From Halopenitus persicus (lineage in GTDB: Archaea > Halobacteriota > Halobacteria > Halobacteriales > Haloferacaceae), in the NCBI RefSeq assembly GCF_900107205.1, contig NZ_FNPC01000001.1, forward strand, positions 217,213-281,212: a stretch of 64,000 bases of DNA. The letters run 5' to 3'. The notes under the pieces were generated by a model, which worked only from the letters and a program-made list of their open reading frames with translations, ran no database searches and was not told the origin of the DNA. This document shows, in pieces, positions 32,859 to 41,409 of this stretch. The first letter of the stretch is position 1. Every line of letters begins with the position of its first letter. The position numbers and the translations under genes were made by a program.

Positions 32859-35702
32859 ATGACAAACGAAACAAACTATCGTAAGAAGGCCCATGCGGTC
32901 TTCTTCGCGGCAATTATGGTAACGTCCATGATTGCTGCGGGCGTTGCCTTCACTGGCGGCGTCGCGGCGGGTAACTCCAATGACTTTAGCGGGTTAGCTG
33001 CATCGCCTAACCCTGTCGGAGTAAACGAGAACGTTACCATTACTGGTAGCACCTCAACTTCCGGCAAGGACGTCGTCTTCGCGTTCGATGAAGACGGCGA
33101 TGGTACAATCCAATCTGACGAAGTAATTGATACTATTCAGGATAACGGTAATAACGACTTGGACGACAGCGATAACGCTGTGGAGTTCAAGTTCAAACCG
33201 TCGGACGTCACTGGAATGTCTGGCGGTAACAGTTACACCGTTGGTGCCTGGGAGGAAGACGGAACGTACTCCGGATCCACGGAGAATGGTGCCGACGACG
33301 CTACGCCCTTCTCGGCTAGCAACTTTGACACCACCATCTCGCTGGATGTCCGAGCTGCGGGTAACCCTGTCTTCAACAGTGATGAGCGGCTCACTTCCAA
33401 CTCCGCGATTGCCCAGAACTATGACACTTCCACAAGCGTCGGTGGTGTCGGATCTGGTGCAGTGATCTTCCAGGGTGAAGAAGATCTCACGTTCGTTCGA
33501 AACGACGATACAGAAGTCGCTCCGGGCTCCCTCTCGCAGACCGGCGGTAGCGGCGTCCTTGAGATGCCGATGGCTGACGATACCCCGGTGGGCCAGTATG
33601 CGACTTCAACGGACGGCAGCGGGAACCCTGCTGCTGGTTCCTACAACGTCACGGTTCAGCGACCGCGTGTGACGACGTTCGAAGTCCAGAACTCCGGTGG
33701 AGCGGACGTCTCCGGCGGTACGTTGGTTGCTGACGGTTCCGGCGCCAGCGTCCAGGTTAACTACAACTACGAGGCTGCAGAGGACGTCGAGCTCACCGTT
33801 GAGGACGAGAACGGTCTCGACGTTACTGACGAGATCGTTACTGGTGCTCAGACGAGAAACGGTGACGGATCGTTCAGTATCGATCCCGATGCAGTTGATG
33901 AGGGAGACTACACCTTCTCGGTTTCAGGTGTTGAAGATCTTGACTTTGGAGCGGCGGCTGACTCCACGACGGTCACGATCTCCTCCTCGCAGACCGCGTC
34001 CCTGAACCTCAGCAGCGACGAGATCACTCAGGGCGAGAACCTGCAGTACACGGTCGAGAACAGCCCGGAGGGCAACTTCCACGCCGTCACGATCGACGGG
34101 AGTGACTTCCGGTCCGGTATCTCGAACACGAGCGCATCGCAGATCTTCCGCAACGTCGGCGACACGTCGGAAGCTGGCGTCGTTGCGGGCGGCACGGTGT
34201 ACCCCGCTGGTAGCAGCGGTATCCCGAGCCCGAGCAACATCGATTACGCCTACGCTGTCGTCGAGATCGACGGCGGTAACGGCGTTGGCTCCATCAACAC
34301 GCAGTACCTCTCCGACACGTCCGTCGACGTTGAGCTCTACCCGGCCGGTGCGAACATCACGAGCTCCGACACGCTCGGCGGCGATGTCGTGAACAACTTC
34401 TCCTCTGACGACGACCAGTCCGTGGACGTCACTCAGGGGACCGTCTCGCTTAACAGCCCGACCGGAGCGTACGTGGTCGGCTCTGAGGTAACCGTGAACG
34501 GAACCACCTCCGAGGGTATCGACGAGGTGGCCATCTACGCACGGAACAACAACGACTTCGAGCTCGTCACCATCGACGGCTCGAACACCACGTCGGTTGA
34601 CGCGGACAACACCTTCGAGGAGGAAGGCGTCGTGCTGAACGGCGAGACGCTCGGTAACAACCTCCTCTCGCTGCCGGGCACCTACCGCCTCGGCATCATC
34701 GACGCTTCGGATGCGGACCTCGACACTCCGGCCGGTCCGGATCCGACGCTGACGACGTCCGAATTCAACAGCGGCGTCAGCAGCACCTCGTCCATCCAGG
34801 TGACTGACACCGAGCTTAGCGGCTCCTTCACCACCTACAACGGACAGGTCGCGACGTCCGACGGCGAAGTCGACGTCAGCGGCGTTGCTCTGGGTAAGAA
34901 CAACGTGATCGTTGCCGTCGTCGACTCCCGCGGACAGGCAATTGCCGAACAGGTTTCCGTCGACAGCGACGGTACGTTCGACAACGTCTCGGTCGATATG
35001 GGTAACCTGAACGAGGGTAGTGTCTCCGCACACATCATCTCGTCCGGCCGTGACGACCACTTCGGTGAGAACAGCAGTCTTGACGGAAGTGCCTTCGAGT
35101 CGGCCATCGAGGGTTACTCCGGCACGTCCGACCAGGTCCGCCAGCGCATCCTCGCCAACTCCGTCGAGGACACGGCGAGCGACGACCTGATCGTTACCGA
35201 GAACTTCCGCTACGCGAGCGGTCTCACGACGATCGAGTCCGCGACGGACCCGGTCGCGATGGACGGTACGCTCACCGTTGAGGGTACCACCAACCTCCAG
35301 CCCGACGACAACACGATCACCGTCGAGCTGCTCACTGAGGACGGCGACTCCGTCAGCATCGACAGCACGGAATCCTGGGGCACCGACGGTATGTGGTCCG
35401 TCGAGATCGACCTCTCCGAGACCGACATCGAGACCGGTACCTACACGGTCGAGTCCGACGACGGTGACAACACCGACCGTCAGGACATCGAGGTCGTCGA
35501 AGAGGTAGAGACGCCTGAGGACACGCCTGAGGACACGCCTGAGGACACGCCTGAGGACACGCCTGAGGACACGCCTGAGGAAACCGAGGAACCCGCAGAC
35601 ACGACTGAGCCCACCGAGGAGGAGACGCCCGGCTTCGGCGCCGTCGTCGCCCTCGTCGCGCTCATCGCGGCTGCGCTCCTCGCCGTCCGCCGCCGTCCCT
35701 AA
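32859..35702 (+). CDS. csg: S-layer surface glycoprotein
   Basis: 947 residues. A surface-glycoprotein-type signal (Lys-Lys-Ala-His-Ala-Val-Phe-Phe, hydrophobic to about residue 37) is followed by a long acidic beta-rich ectodomain with many N-glycosylation sequons (Asn-Val-Thr, Asn-Thr-Ser, Asn-Ile-Thr, Asn-Phe-Ser, Asn-Ser-Ser). Near the end come a Leu-Thr-Val-Glu-Gly-Thr-Thr-Asn domain shared with the preceding gene, a Thr-Pro-Glu-Asp repeat suited to O-glycosylation, and a PGF-CTERM tail (Thr-Pro-Gly-Phe-Gly, helix, Arg-Arg-Arg). Forms the cell wall lattice. Codon use changes: the first ~1.1 kb is clearly less GC-rich than the rest. Confidence 0.93.
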   Translation: MTNETNYRKKAHAVFFAAIMVTSMIAAGVAFTGGVAAGNSNDFSGLAASPNPVGVNENVTITGSTSTSGKDVVFAFDEDGDGTIQSDEVIDTIQDNGNNDLDDSDNAVEFKFKPSDVTGMSGGNSYTVGAWEEDGTYSGSTENGADDATPFSASNFDTTISLDVRAAGNPVFNSDERLTSNSAIAQNYDTSTSVGGVGSGAVIFQGEEDLTFVRNDDTEVAPGSLSQTGGSGVLEMPMADDTPVGQYATSTDGSGNPAAGSYNVTVQRPRVTTFEVQNSGGADVSGGTLVADGSGASVQVNYNYEAAEDVELTVEDENGLDVTDEIVTGAQTRNGDGSFSIDPDAVDEGDYTFSVSGVEDLDFGAAADSTTVTISSSQTASLNLSSDEITQGENLQYTVENSPEGNFHAVTIDGSDFRSGISNTSASQIFRNVGDTSEAGVVAGGTVYPAGSSGIPSPSNIDYAYAVVEIDGGNGVGSINTQYLSDTSVDVELYPAGANITSSDTLGGDVVNNFSSDDDQSVDVTQGTVSLNSPTGAYVVGSEVTVNGTTSEGIDEVAIYARNNNDFELVTIDGSNTTSVDADNTFEEEGVVLNGETLGNNLLSLPGTYRLGIIDASDADLDTPAGPDPTLTTSEFNSGVSSTSSIQVTDTELSGSFTTYNGQVATSDGEVDVSGVALGKNNVIVAVVDSRGQAIAEQVSVDSDGTFDNVSVDMGNLNEGSVSAHIISSGRDDHFGENSSLDGSAFESAIEGYSGTSDQVRQRILANSVEDTASDDLIVTENFRYASGLTTIESATDPVAMDGTLTVEGTTNLQPDDNTITVELLTEDGDSVSIDSTESWGTDGMWSVEIDLSETDIETGTYTVESDDGDNTDRQDIEVVEEVETPEDTPEDTPEDTPEDTPEDTPEETEEPADTTEPTEEETPGFGAVVALVALIAAALLAVRRRP
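35511..35580 (+). repeat. 12-bp tandem repeat in the S-layer gene
   Basis: About six copies of ACGCCTGAGGAC encode Thr-Pro-Glu-Asp repeats in the wall-spanning region just before the membrane tail. The copies are nearly identical at DNA level, so copy number may vary. Confidence 0.92.
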
Positions 35703-35718
35703 CACGGACGCCTAACCA

Positions 35719-35758
35719 CTGACCCTCGCGGGTCAGCTCCGATTTCGCGTTTCTTTAT
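35719..35758 (+). terminator. Stem-loop with T-rich tract after the S-layer gene
   Basis: CTGACCC and GGGTCAG form a perfect 7-bp stem with a TCGC loop (35719-35736), 16 bases past the stop codon, followed by T-rich sequence to 35758. Archaeal termination mainly needs the T tract; the hairpin may stabilise the abundant message. Confidence 0.55.
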
Positions 35759-36008
35759 TGCGCTGCTCCGACCGACCAGCTGCAGCACGCGTTCGGCAAG
35801 GACGGACGCCGTGAGCAGCCACGCTTCTCAACGCTCGACCGCGAACCGGTCGGCTGGGTAACGTGTTTATGCATCGACGCCCAACCGGAGCTATGACGAA
35901 TCGAGCTGCCGTTCCTACCCCCCGCTGCCGACCCGCCCCTCCACGGCGCGTTCGCTCCACGACCGGCCCTGCCCGCACGCCGCACCGACACGCTTCGACC
36001 CGCGATCG
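35759..36008 (+). other. Gap upstream of the CARDB-MacB operon
   Basis: No established gene. A TATA-like GTGTTTATGC at about 35863-35872 is followed about 26 bases later by an ATG at 35893. From it a 39-codon Pro/Arg-rich frame runs to a TGA at 36010-36012 that overlaps the start codon at 36009 (ATGA). This could be a leader peptide or simply a 116-base leader. Confidence 0.35.
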
Positions 36009-37223
36009 ATGAGCGGGTCGCGACTGCTTGCCGGACTCCTCGTCCTCGCAGTTCTCGGCGTCGGCGTCGGGACCGTCCCGCCGCCCGCCGCGGCCGACGA
36101 CCCGCAGGTCCGGATCGCGAACGTCTCCGTCTCACCCGACACGCCTACGACCGGCGAGCCCGTCACGCTGGACGTCGAGATCGCGAACCTCGAGTCGAGC
36201 GCGGGCGCCGTGGACGTCACGTCCGTCCACGTGCGCACGTCCGGCGGCGTCGACCGCCACGGCCAGACCGGCGAGATCGGATACGTCGCCCCCGGCGGGT
36301 CGGTCGAGGTCCCGCTGTCGGCGACCTTCGAGGAGGCCGGCACCCACTTTTTGACCGTCTACGTGAGCGTCCGCGGCGCGGACGGCGTCCAGCAGGCCTA
36401 CCAGTACCCCGTCTCGGTCGAGGTCGAGGAGCCGGTGACCACCGCGGACCTGTCGGCCACGACCGCCGCCGACGGCGAGTCCGCCAGGGTCACGCTGACC
36501 AACTACGGCAACGTGAACGCCACCGCGGTGTCGCTGTCGGCCGCCGTCGACGATGAGGTGGTCGACCGCACCTACGTGCCCGACGTCGCGCCCGAATCCA
36601 ACGGGACCGCCACCGTCGACCTCTCGGGCGTCCGCAGCGACGCCGTCACGTTCACCGCGACCTACACCGCCGCCGACGCCGAGCACTCCGTCTCCCGCAC
36701 CGTCGAACTCGACCGACCGGTCGACGGGGAGGTCCGGCTGACCGGCGTGGAGACGGTCCCCGAGGGCGCCGCGACCCGGATCCAGGGCGACGCTGCGAAC
36801 CTCGGCGGCACCGACGCCGAGTCCGTGCTCGTGCGCGTGGGCGCCGCGGAGGGAGTGACCCCGGTCGCGCCCGCGCGGGAGTACTTCGTCGGCGGGATCG
36901 AGGCCAGCGAGTTCGCCACCTTCGAGCTGACCGCGACCCTCGCGAGCGGCGTCGAGTCGGTCCCGGTCGAGATCAGCTACCTCGTCGACGGCGAGCGCGT
37001 CACGACCACGCAGACGGTCGACGTGAGCGCGGCGGGATCGCTCGGCGGCGCGGGAGCCAATGCTGACGGTTCCGGCGGATCCGGCGCTGCCGGCGGTGAC
37101 GGCGCCGGCGGCGGCTCGGGCGGATCCGGGTTGCTCGGCGGCCTCGGCGGCGTGGCGCTTGGCGCGATCGTGGGGCTCGTCGTGGTCGCCGGGCTCGGCC
37201 TCGTTCGTCGGATCCGCGGATGA
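36009..37223 (+). CDS. Extracellular CARDB-like accessory protein of a MacB-type exporter
   Basis: 404 residues. A signal peptide (about 6-28) is followed by three CARDB-like immunoglobulin modules (about 30-135, 140-235 and 240-340), each with strands of the Val-Thr-Leu-Asp-Val-Glu-Ile-Ala-Asn type. A Gly/Ser-rich linker (about 345-376) and a C-terminal transmembrane helix (377-398) ending in basic residues follow. It is an outside, membrane-tethered protein. The stop overlaps the ABC ATPase start by 4 bases, so it should work with that transporter, taking the place of a MacA-like adaptor; this is inference. Confidence 0.85.
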   Translation: MSGSRLLAGLLVLAVLGVGVGTVPPPAAADDPQVRIANVSVSPDTPTTGEPVTLDVEIANLESSAGAVDVTSVHVRTSGGVDRHGQTGEIGYVAPGGSVEVPLSATFEEAGTHFLTVYVSVRGADGVQQAYQYPVSVEVEEPVTTADLSATTAADGESARVTLTNYGNVNATAVSLSAAVDDEVVDRTYVPDVAPESNGTATVDLSGVRSDAVTFTATYTAADAEHSVSRTVELDRPVDGEVRLTGVETVPEGAATRIQGDAANLGGTDAESVLVRVGAAEGVTPVAPAREYFVGGIEASEFATFELTATLASGVESVPVEISYLVDGERVTTTQTVDVSAAGSLGGAGANADGSGGSGAAGGDGAGGGSGGSGLLGGLGGVALGAIVGLVVVAGLGLVRRIRG

Positions 37224-37885
37224 GCGTCATCGTCCTGGAGTCCGTGACGAAGCGCTACGAGAGCGGGGCCGAGACGGTCGTGGCGCTCGAGAACGTCGAC
37301 TTCCACGCCGACCGCGGCGAGATGGTCTCGATCATCGGTCCCTCGGGGTCCGGGAAGAGCACGATGCTCAACGTGATCGGGCTGCTCGACACGCCGACGG
37401 GCGGGACGGTCCGGATCGACGACCGCGTCGTGAGCGACTTCTCCGAGGCCGAGCTCACCGAGGAGCGCCGGTCGGGGATCGGCTTCGTCTTCCAGGACTT
37501 CCACCTGCTGCCGATGCTCACCGCGGTCGAGAACGTCGAGCTCCCCTCGATGTGGGACACGTCGGTCGACCGGCGCGACCGGGCGGTCGACCTCCTGCAT
37601 CGCGTCGGGCTCGGCGACCGCCTCACGCACACGCCGGACGAGCTGTCGGGCGGGCAGCGCCAGCGCGTCGCGATCGCGCGGGCGCTGATCAACGAACCCG
37701 ACATCGTGCTGGCCGACGAACCGACGGGCAACCTCGACCGGGACACCGGGGCCACGATCCTCGACGAGCTCACGCGCTTCACGACCGACGAGGACGTCGC
37801 GGTCGTCTCGGTCACCCACGACGAGCAGCTGGTCGAGTACGCCGACCGCGTGGTCGAGCTGATCGACGGGGTGGTGCAAGAGTGA
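37220..37885 (+). CDS. ABC transporter ATPase (MacB/LolD type)
   Basis: 221 residues. Walker A Gly-Pro-Ser-Gly-Ser-Gly-Lys-Ser at 40-47, Gln loop in Phe-Val-Phe-Gln-Asp-Phe, signature Leu-Ser-Gly-Gly-Gln-Arg-Gln-Arg near 138, Walker B with Ala-Asp-Glu-Pro-Thr-Gly-Asn-Leu-Asp near 160, switch His in Val-Thr-His-Asp. The Pro-Thr-Gly-Asn-Leu-Asp form is typical of the LolD/MacB/FtsE group of mechanotransmission transporters. Four-base overlaps join it to both neighbours. Confidence 0.94.
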   Translation: MSVIVLESVTKRYESGAETVVALENVDFHADRGEMVSIIGPSGSGKSTMLNVIGLLDTPTGGTVRIDDRVVSDFSEAELTEERRSGIGFVFQDFHLLPMLTAVENVELPSMWDTSVDRRDRAVDLLHRVGLGDRLTHTPDELSGGQRQRVAIARALINEPDIVLADEPTGNLDRDTGATILDELTRFTTDEDVAVVSVTHDEQLVEYADRVVELIDGVVQE

Positions 37886-39024
37886 AGCCGAGCGACCTCC
37901 TGACTCGGTTCCCGAGCGTCCTGATGGCTTGGCGGAACCTCGGCCGGAACCGGGTGCGGACCGCGCTCGCGACCCTGGGGATCGTCATCGGCGTCGTCGC
38001 CATCGCGTCGCTGGGGATCGCCGGCGCCGCGATCCAACAGCAGGCGACGACCGACCTCGGCAGCCTCACCAACGAGGTGACCGTCACCAGCGGCCAGGAC
38101 AGCGACGTCGACGGCGTCACCGACGACCAGGTCGCCCGGATCGAGCGCCTCCTCACGGACGCCCGGGTCGTCCCGCAGAAGACCAACACGACGACGATCG
38201 AGTCGCGGGAGGGGGAGGCGTTCGTCACGGTCACCGGCCTGACCGAGGCGAGCGCGCTCTACAACGCCTCCGCGGGTGAGGCGCCGGACCGCCTCCAGTC
38301 CGGCGCGCTGTTGAGCGCCGGGACCGCCCGCGAGCTGGGCCTGGAGCTCGGCGACCCCGTGGAGTACGAGGGCCGGCTCTACCGGATCCGCGGACTCATC
38401 GAGGCCGAGGGCGGCTTCGGGGGCGGCGGCAACGAGCTCGTGATCCCGCCGTCGGGGCTTGCCGACCAGCAGCACTACGACTCGGTGACGATCGTCGCGG
38501 CGGACGGCGAGGCAGCGACCGCGATCGTCGACCGGCTCGAGGCCGAGTTCAACGACGGCGAGGAGGAGGAGCTGAGCGTCACCAGCTTCGCAAGCGCCCA
38601 GGAGAACATCGACTCCTTCCTGAACACGCTGAACCTCGCGCTGTTGGGCATCGGCTCGATCTCCTTGGTCGTCGCCAGCGTCGCCATCCTGAACGTGATG
38701 TTGATGTCCACGATCGAACGGCGCGGCGAGATCGGCGTCCTGCGCGCGGTCGGGATCCGCCGCGGGGAGATCCTCCGGATGATCCTGACCGAGGCCGCCT
38801 TCATCGGCGTGATCGGCGGCGCCGTCGGCGCGCTCGTCTCGCTGGGCGTGGGGCTCGTGCTGTTCGACGCCGTCGCCGGCGACGCGCTGTTGGTGGTGCG
38901 GTGGTCCAGCGCGCGCTACCTCGTCTTCGGCTTCGCGTTCGCGGTCGTCGCCAGCGTCCTCAGCGGGCTCTACCCGGCCTGGAAGGCGGCGACCGACCGC
39001 CCCGTCGAGGCGCTTCGCGGATGA
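37882..39024 (+). CDS. FtsX/MacB-type ABC permease
   Basis: 380 residues from a GTG overlapping the ATPase stop (GTGA). One membrane helix near residues 25-48 is followed by a large MacB-like extracytoplasmic domain (to about 240) and three helices in the FtsX core (about 250-275, 300-325 and 345-370). Ile-Gly-Val-Leu-Arg-Ala-Val-Gly is the conserved coupling segment. It forms the exporter with the ATPase, moving lipoproteins, peptides or lipids outward in known relatives. The substrate here is unknown. Confidence 0.92.
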   Translation: MKPSDLLTRFPSVLMAWRNLGRNRVRTALATLGIVIGVVAIASLGIAGAAIQQQATTDLGSLTNEVTVTSGQDSDVDGVTDDQVARIERLLTDARVVPQKTNTTTIESREGEAFVTVTGLTEASALYNASAGEAPDRLQSGALLSAGTARELGLELGDPVEYEGRLYRIRGLIEAEGGFGGGGNELVIPPSGLADQQHYDSVTIVAADGEAATAIVDRLEAEFNDGEEEELSVTSFASAQENIDSFLNTLNLALLGIGSISLVVASVAILNVMLMSTIERRGEIGVLRAVGIRRGEILRMILTEAAFIGVIGGAVGALVSLGVGLVLFDAVAGDALLVVRWSSARYLVFGFAFAVVASVLSGLYPAWKAATDRPVEALRG

Positions 39025-39135
39025 GACCGCGGACGGACCGGTCGACGATCAGACCCGGCCTTCGCGCGGATCCTACATACCCGGCCTTCACGGGACCCGA
39101 CGGGAACGTCGCACACGTCCCGGAGCGTCGGAGCC

Positions 39136-39642
39136 TCACTCCTCGACGACCCTCGATCGGGCTGCCTCCGGCATCGCGTCGATGACGCGGGGGCGGCTGG
39201 TGATCTCGTCCATCACGAACCGGGAGGACGTCTCGTTGACGCCCTCCACGGCGACCATCTCCTCGATGACCGCGTTCATCTGCGTGCGGTCCTGGACGCG
39301 GGAGATCACCACGAAGTCGACGTCGCCCATCGTGTAGTAGACCTGCTCGACGCCCGCAAGCGCGGCCAAGTCGGCGCCGATGCTTTCGGAGTACCCCTGC
39401 TCGTGGGTCACCGAGACCTCGGTGATGGCCACCATATCGAGGCCGAACGAGAGCGGGTCGAGGTCGGCGGTGACCCCCTCGATGACGCCGCGGTCCTTCA
39501 GCTTGTTCAGCCGGTAGTGGACCGCCGACTTCGAGAGGTCGAGCTCCTCGGAGAGGGCGTCGAGGCTCACGTCGAAGTCGGACTCGACGCACCGCAGGAG
39601 TTCGATGTCCATCTCGTCGAAGCCGCCGTTCGCGTCGGTCAT
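39136..39642 (-). CDS. Lrp/AsnC family transcriptional regulator
   Basis: 168 residues. N-terminal helix-turn-helix (Asp-Ile-Glu-Leu-Leu-Arg-Cys-Val, then Leu-Asp-Leu-Ser-Lys-Ser-Ala-Val-His-Tyr-Arg as recognition helix) and a C-terminal RAM domain with Val-Glu-Gln-Val-Tyr-Tyr-Thr-Met-Gly-Asp-Val-Asp. Lrp proteins sense amino acids. Its neighbours are an aminotransferase and a semialdehyde dehydrogenase, so it probably controls that pathway. A TATA box about 24 bases before the ATG implies a leaderless message, and an inverted repeat upstream may be its own site. Confidence 0.92.
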   Translation of the reverse strand: MTDANGGFDEMDIELLRCVESDFDVSLDALSEELDLSKSAVHYRLNKLKDRGVIEGVTADLDPLSFGLDMVAITEVSVTHEQGYSESIGADLAALAGVEQVYYTMGDVDFVVISRVQDRTQMNAVIEEMVAVEGVNETSSRFVMDEITSRPRVIDAMPEAARSRVVEE

Positions 39643-39660
39643 ACCCGTGCTTGCCGCGAG

Positions 39661-39690
39661 GATATATAAATACTTCCGATAAAAACGGAA
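39661..39690 (-). promoter_or_regulatory. Promoter and inverted repeat of the Lrp gene
   Basis: TTTATATATC (minus strand, 39661-39670) is centred about 24 bases before the Lrp start. Just upstream lies TTCCG...CGGAA (39674-39678 and 39686-39690, 7-base spacer), a short symmetric site where the regulator could bind its own promoter. Confidence 0.5.
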
Positions 39691-39786
39691 TTTAGCAGAA
39701 CGACGTTTTATATATCGTTGAATATCGTCCTGAAATAGGATATTATACGAATACTCGGTCTGCGGCGGCGAGTCGATCGGATGAGT

Positions 39787-39882
39787 TCCAACCGCCGAAA
39801 GCGGACGACCTCCAACCGTCGAAAGCGGGCGACCTCCGACCGCCGAGACCGGACGACCGCCGACCGCCGAGACCGAACGACC
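39787..39882. repeat. Four 24-bp tandem repeats beyond the aminotransferase stop
   Basis: Four contiguous 24-base units (39787, 39811, 39835 and 39859) differ at a few positions each, in two pairs that are most alike. The array ends 16 bases from the aminotransferase stop codon. On the plus strand it is an open frame of Arg/Thr-rich repeats, but nothing suggests it is translated. Confidence 0.88.
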
Positions 39883-39898
39883 TCCGAGCCGCCGGGGA

Positions 39899-41230
39899 TT
39901 AGGCCACCATCGCGTCGTCGGATACCTCGAGGGCCGCGTCGAGGGCGTCGATCGCCTCGTCGATCTCCGCCTCCGTGATCGTCAGCGGCGGCGCGATGAT
40001 CAGCGTGTTGATCATGTTCGCGACGTAGGTCCCGTGCTCGCCGGCGGCCGCAGCAACCTCGTCGACGACCGTGCTCCCCTTCGCGAGCTTGTCCGCGCGC
40101 TCGCCGAACGGCACCCGCTTTTCGGGGTGTTTCGTCAGCTCGATCCCGCGGAACAGCCCGACGCCGCGGGTATCGCCGACGCTCGGGTGGGCGTCCGCGA
40201 GGTCCGCGAGCCGCGCTTCGAGGTACTCGCCCGTCTCGCTCGCGCGCTCGATGAGGTTCTCCTCCTGGTAGGTCTCGATGGCGGCGACGCCGGCCGCACA
40301 CGCCACCGCATGACCCGCGTACGTGTGCCCGTGCGTGAGCATCTCGTCCTCGAAGTGGGCGGCGATCTCGTCGGTGACGACCGTCGCGCCAAGCGGCTGG
40401 TAGGCGCCGGTGAGCCCCTTCGCCATCGTCATGATGTCGGGCGTGACGCCGAAGACGTCGCTGCCGAACCACTCGCCGGTCCGGCCGAACCCGGCCATCA
40501 CCTCGTCACAGATCAGCAGCGCGCCGTGGTCGTGAGCGATCTCCTTGAGCCGCGGGAGGTACTCCTCCGGCGGGACGAGGATGCCGTTCGACCCGACGAC
40601 GGGCTCGACGAGGACGGCGGCGACCGTGTCCCCCTCGAGCATCAGCATCTCGTCGATGTACTCCAGACTCTCCATCGGGTCCATCGTGGAGCCGTACGCG
40701 TACGGGTCCGGCGCCTTGATCGCGCCCGGCATCCCCGGCTCCGCGGCGAGCCGGCGCGGGTCGCCGGTGACGCTGATCGAGCCGTACGTCGCCCCGTGAT
40801 ACGAGCGGTAGCGGGAGACGACCTTGTCCTTGCCGGTGTAGAACTTCGCGATCTTGATGGCGGCCTCGATCGCCTCCGTGCCGCTGGTCGAGAAGAACGT
40901 CTTCGAGAGGTTCCCCGGCGTGACCTCGGCGAGCTTCTCGCCGAGTCGCGCGCGCGCCTCCGTGGTGTAGTTCGGCGCGACGTACGGGACGTCCGCGGCC
41001 TGCTCGGCGATCGCCTCCGAGACCCGCGAGGCGGAGTGGCCGAGGTTCGAACACATCAGCTGTCCCGAGAAGTCGATGAACTCGTTGCCGTCCGCGTCGG
41101 TGAAGCGGACGCCGTCCCCGTCGACGATCTGGGTCGGGCTGACCTCGCTCTGGTACGACCACGTGCCGAGGACGTGGTCCTTGTCCAGCCGTTCGATCTC
41201 GTTCAGCTCGGCGGCGGATCCGTCGGACAT
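39899..41230 (-). CDS. Class III pyridoxal-phosphate aminotransferase (omega-amino acid type)
   Basis: 443 residues. The PLP lysine is in Met-Ala-Lys-Gly-Leu-Thr-Gly-Ala-Tyr, the Asp of Leu-Ile-Cys-Asp-Glu-Val-Met contacts the ring nitrogen, and Thr-Ser-Gly-Thr-Glu-Ala holds the phosphate. Substrates of this class include beta-alanine, 4-aminobutyrate and ornithine. The divergent methylmalonate-semialdehyde dehydrogenase 180 bases away favours beta-alanine or 3-aminoisobutyrate, whose product would be that enzyme's substrate. The ATG at 41230 is preferred; a TATA-like element on the minus strand lies near 41257-41267. Confidence 0.92.
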   Translation of the reverse strand: MSDGSAAELNEIERLDKDHVLGTWSYQSEVSPTQIVDGDGVRFTDADGNEFIDFSGQLMCSNLGHSASRVSEAIAEQAADVPYVAPNYTTEARARLGEKLAEVTPGNLSKTFFSTSGTEAIEAAIKIAKFYTGKDKVVSRYRSYHGATYGSISVTGDPRRLAAEPGMPGAIKAPDPYAYGSTMDPMESLEYIDEMLMLEGDTVAAVLVEPVVGSNGILVPPEEYLPRLKEIAHDHGALLICDEVMAGFGRTGEWFGSDVFGVTPDIMTMAKGLTGAYQPLGATVVTDEIAAHFEDEMLTHGHTYAGHAVACAAGVAAIETYQEENLIERASETGEYLEARLADLADAHPSVGDTRGVGLFRGIELTKHPEKRVPFGERADKLAKGSTVVDEVAAAAGEHGTYVANMINTLIIAPPLTITEAEIDEAIDALDAALEVSDDAMVA

Positions 41231-41409
41231 ACTGTGCCCGGCTACGCGCGTGTGTTTGATTAATCTTTGCACGAAGCGCCGTTTCGGAGTATGATGTCCG
41301 AGAGAAGAAATTAAAAGAGAAATTCGTCCGGAATATACTCCATCCGGCGGACGTCTTCCGTAGAACGGGGAACGCTTATAACGCTTGGCGCCGATTCGAC
41401 GACGAACGC

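Noticed and set aside
35511-35580. CRISPR-like array
   Set aside because: Contiguous 12-bp in-frame repeats without spacers, encoding Thr-Pro-Glu-Asp in the S-layer protein.
39781-39978. Arg/Thr-rich open frame on the plus strand
   Set aside because: Created by the four 24-bp tandem repeats; very basic composition is unlike haloarchaeal proteins and it runs into the antisense of the aminotransferase gene.
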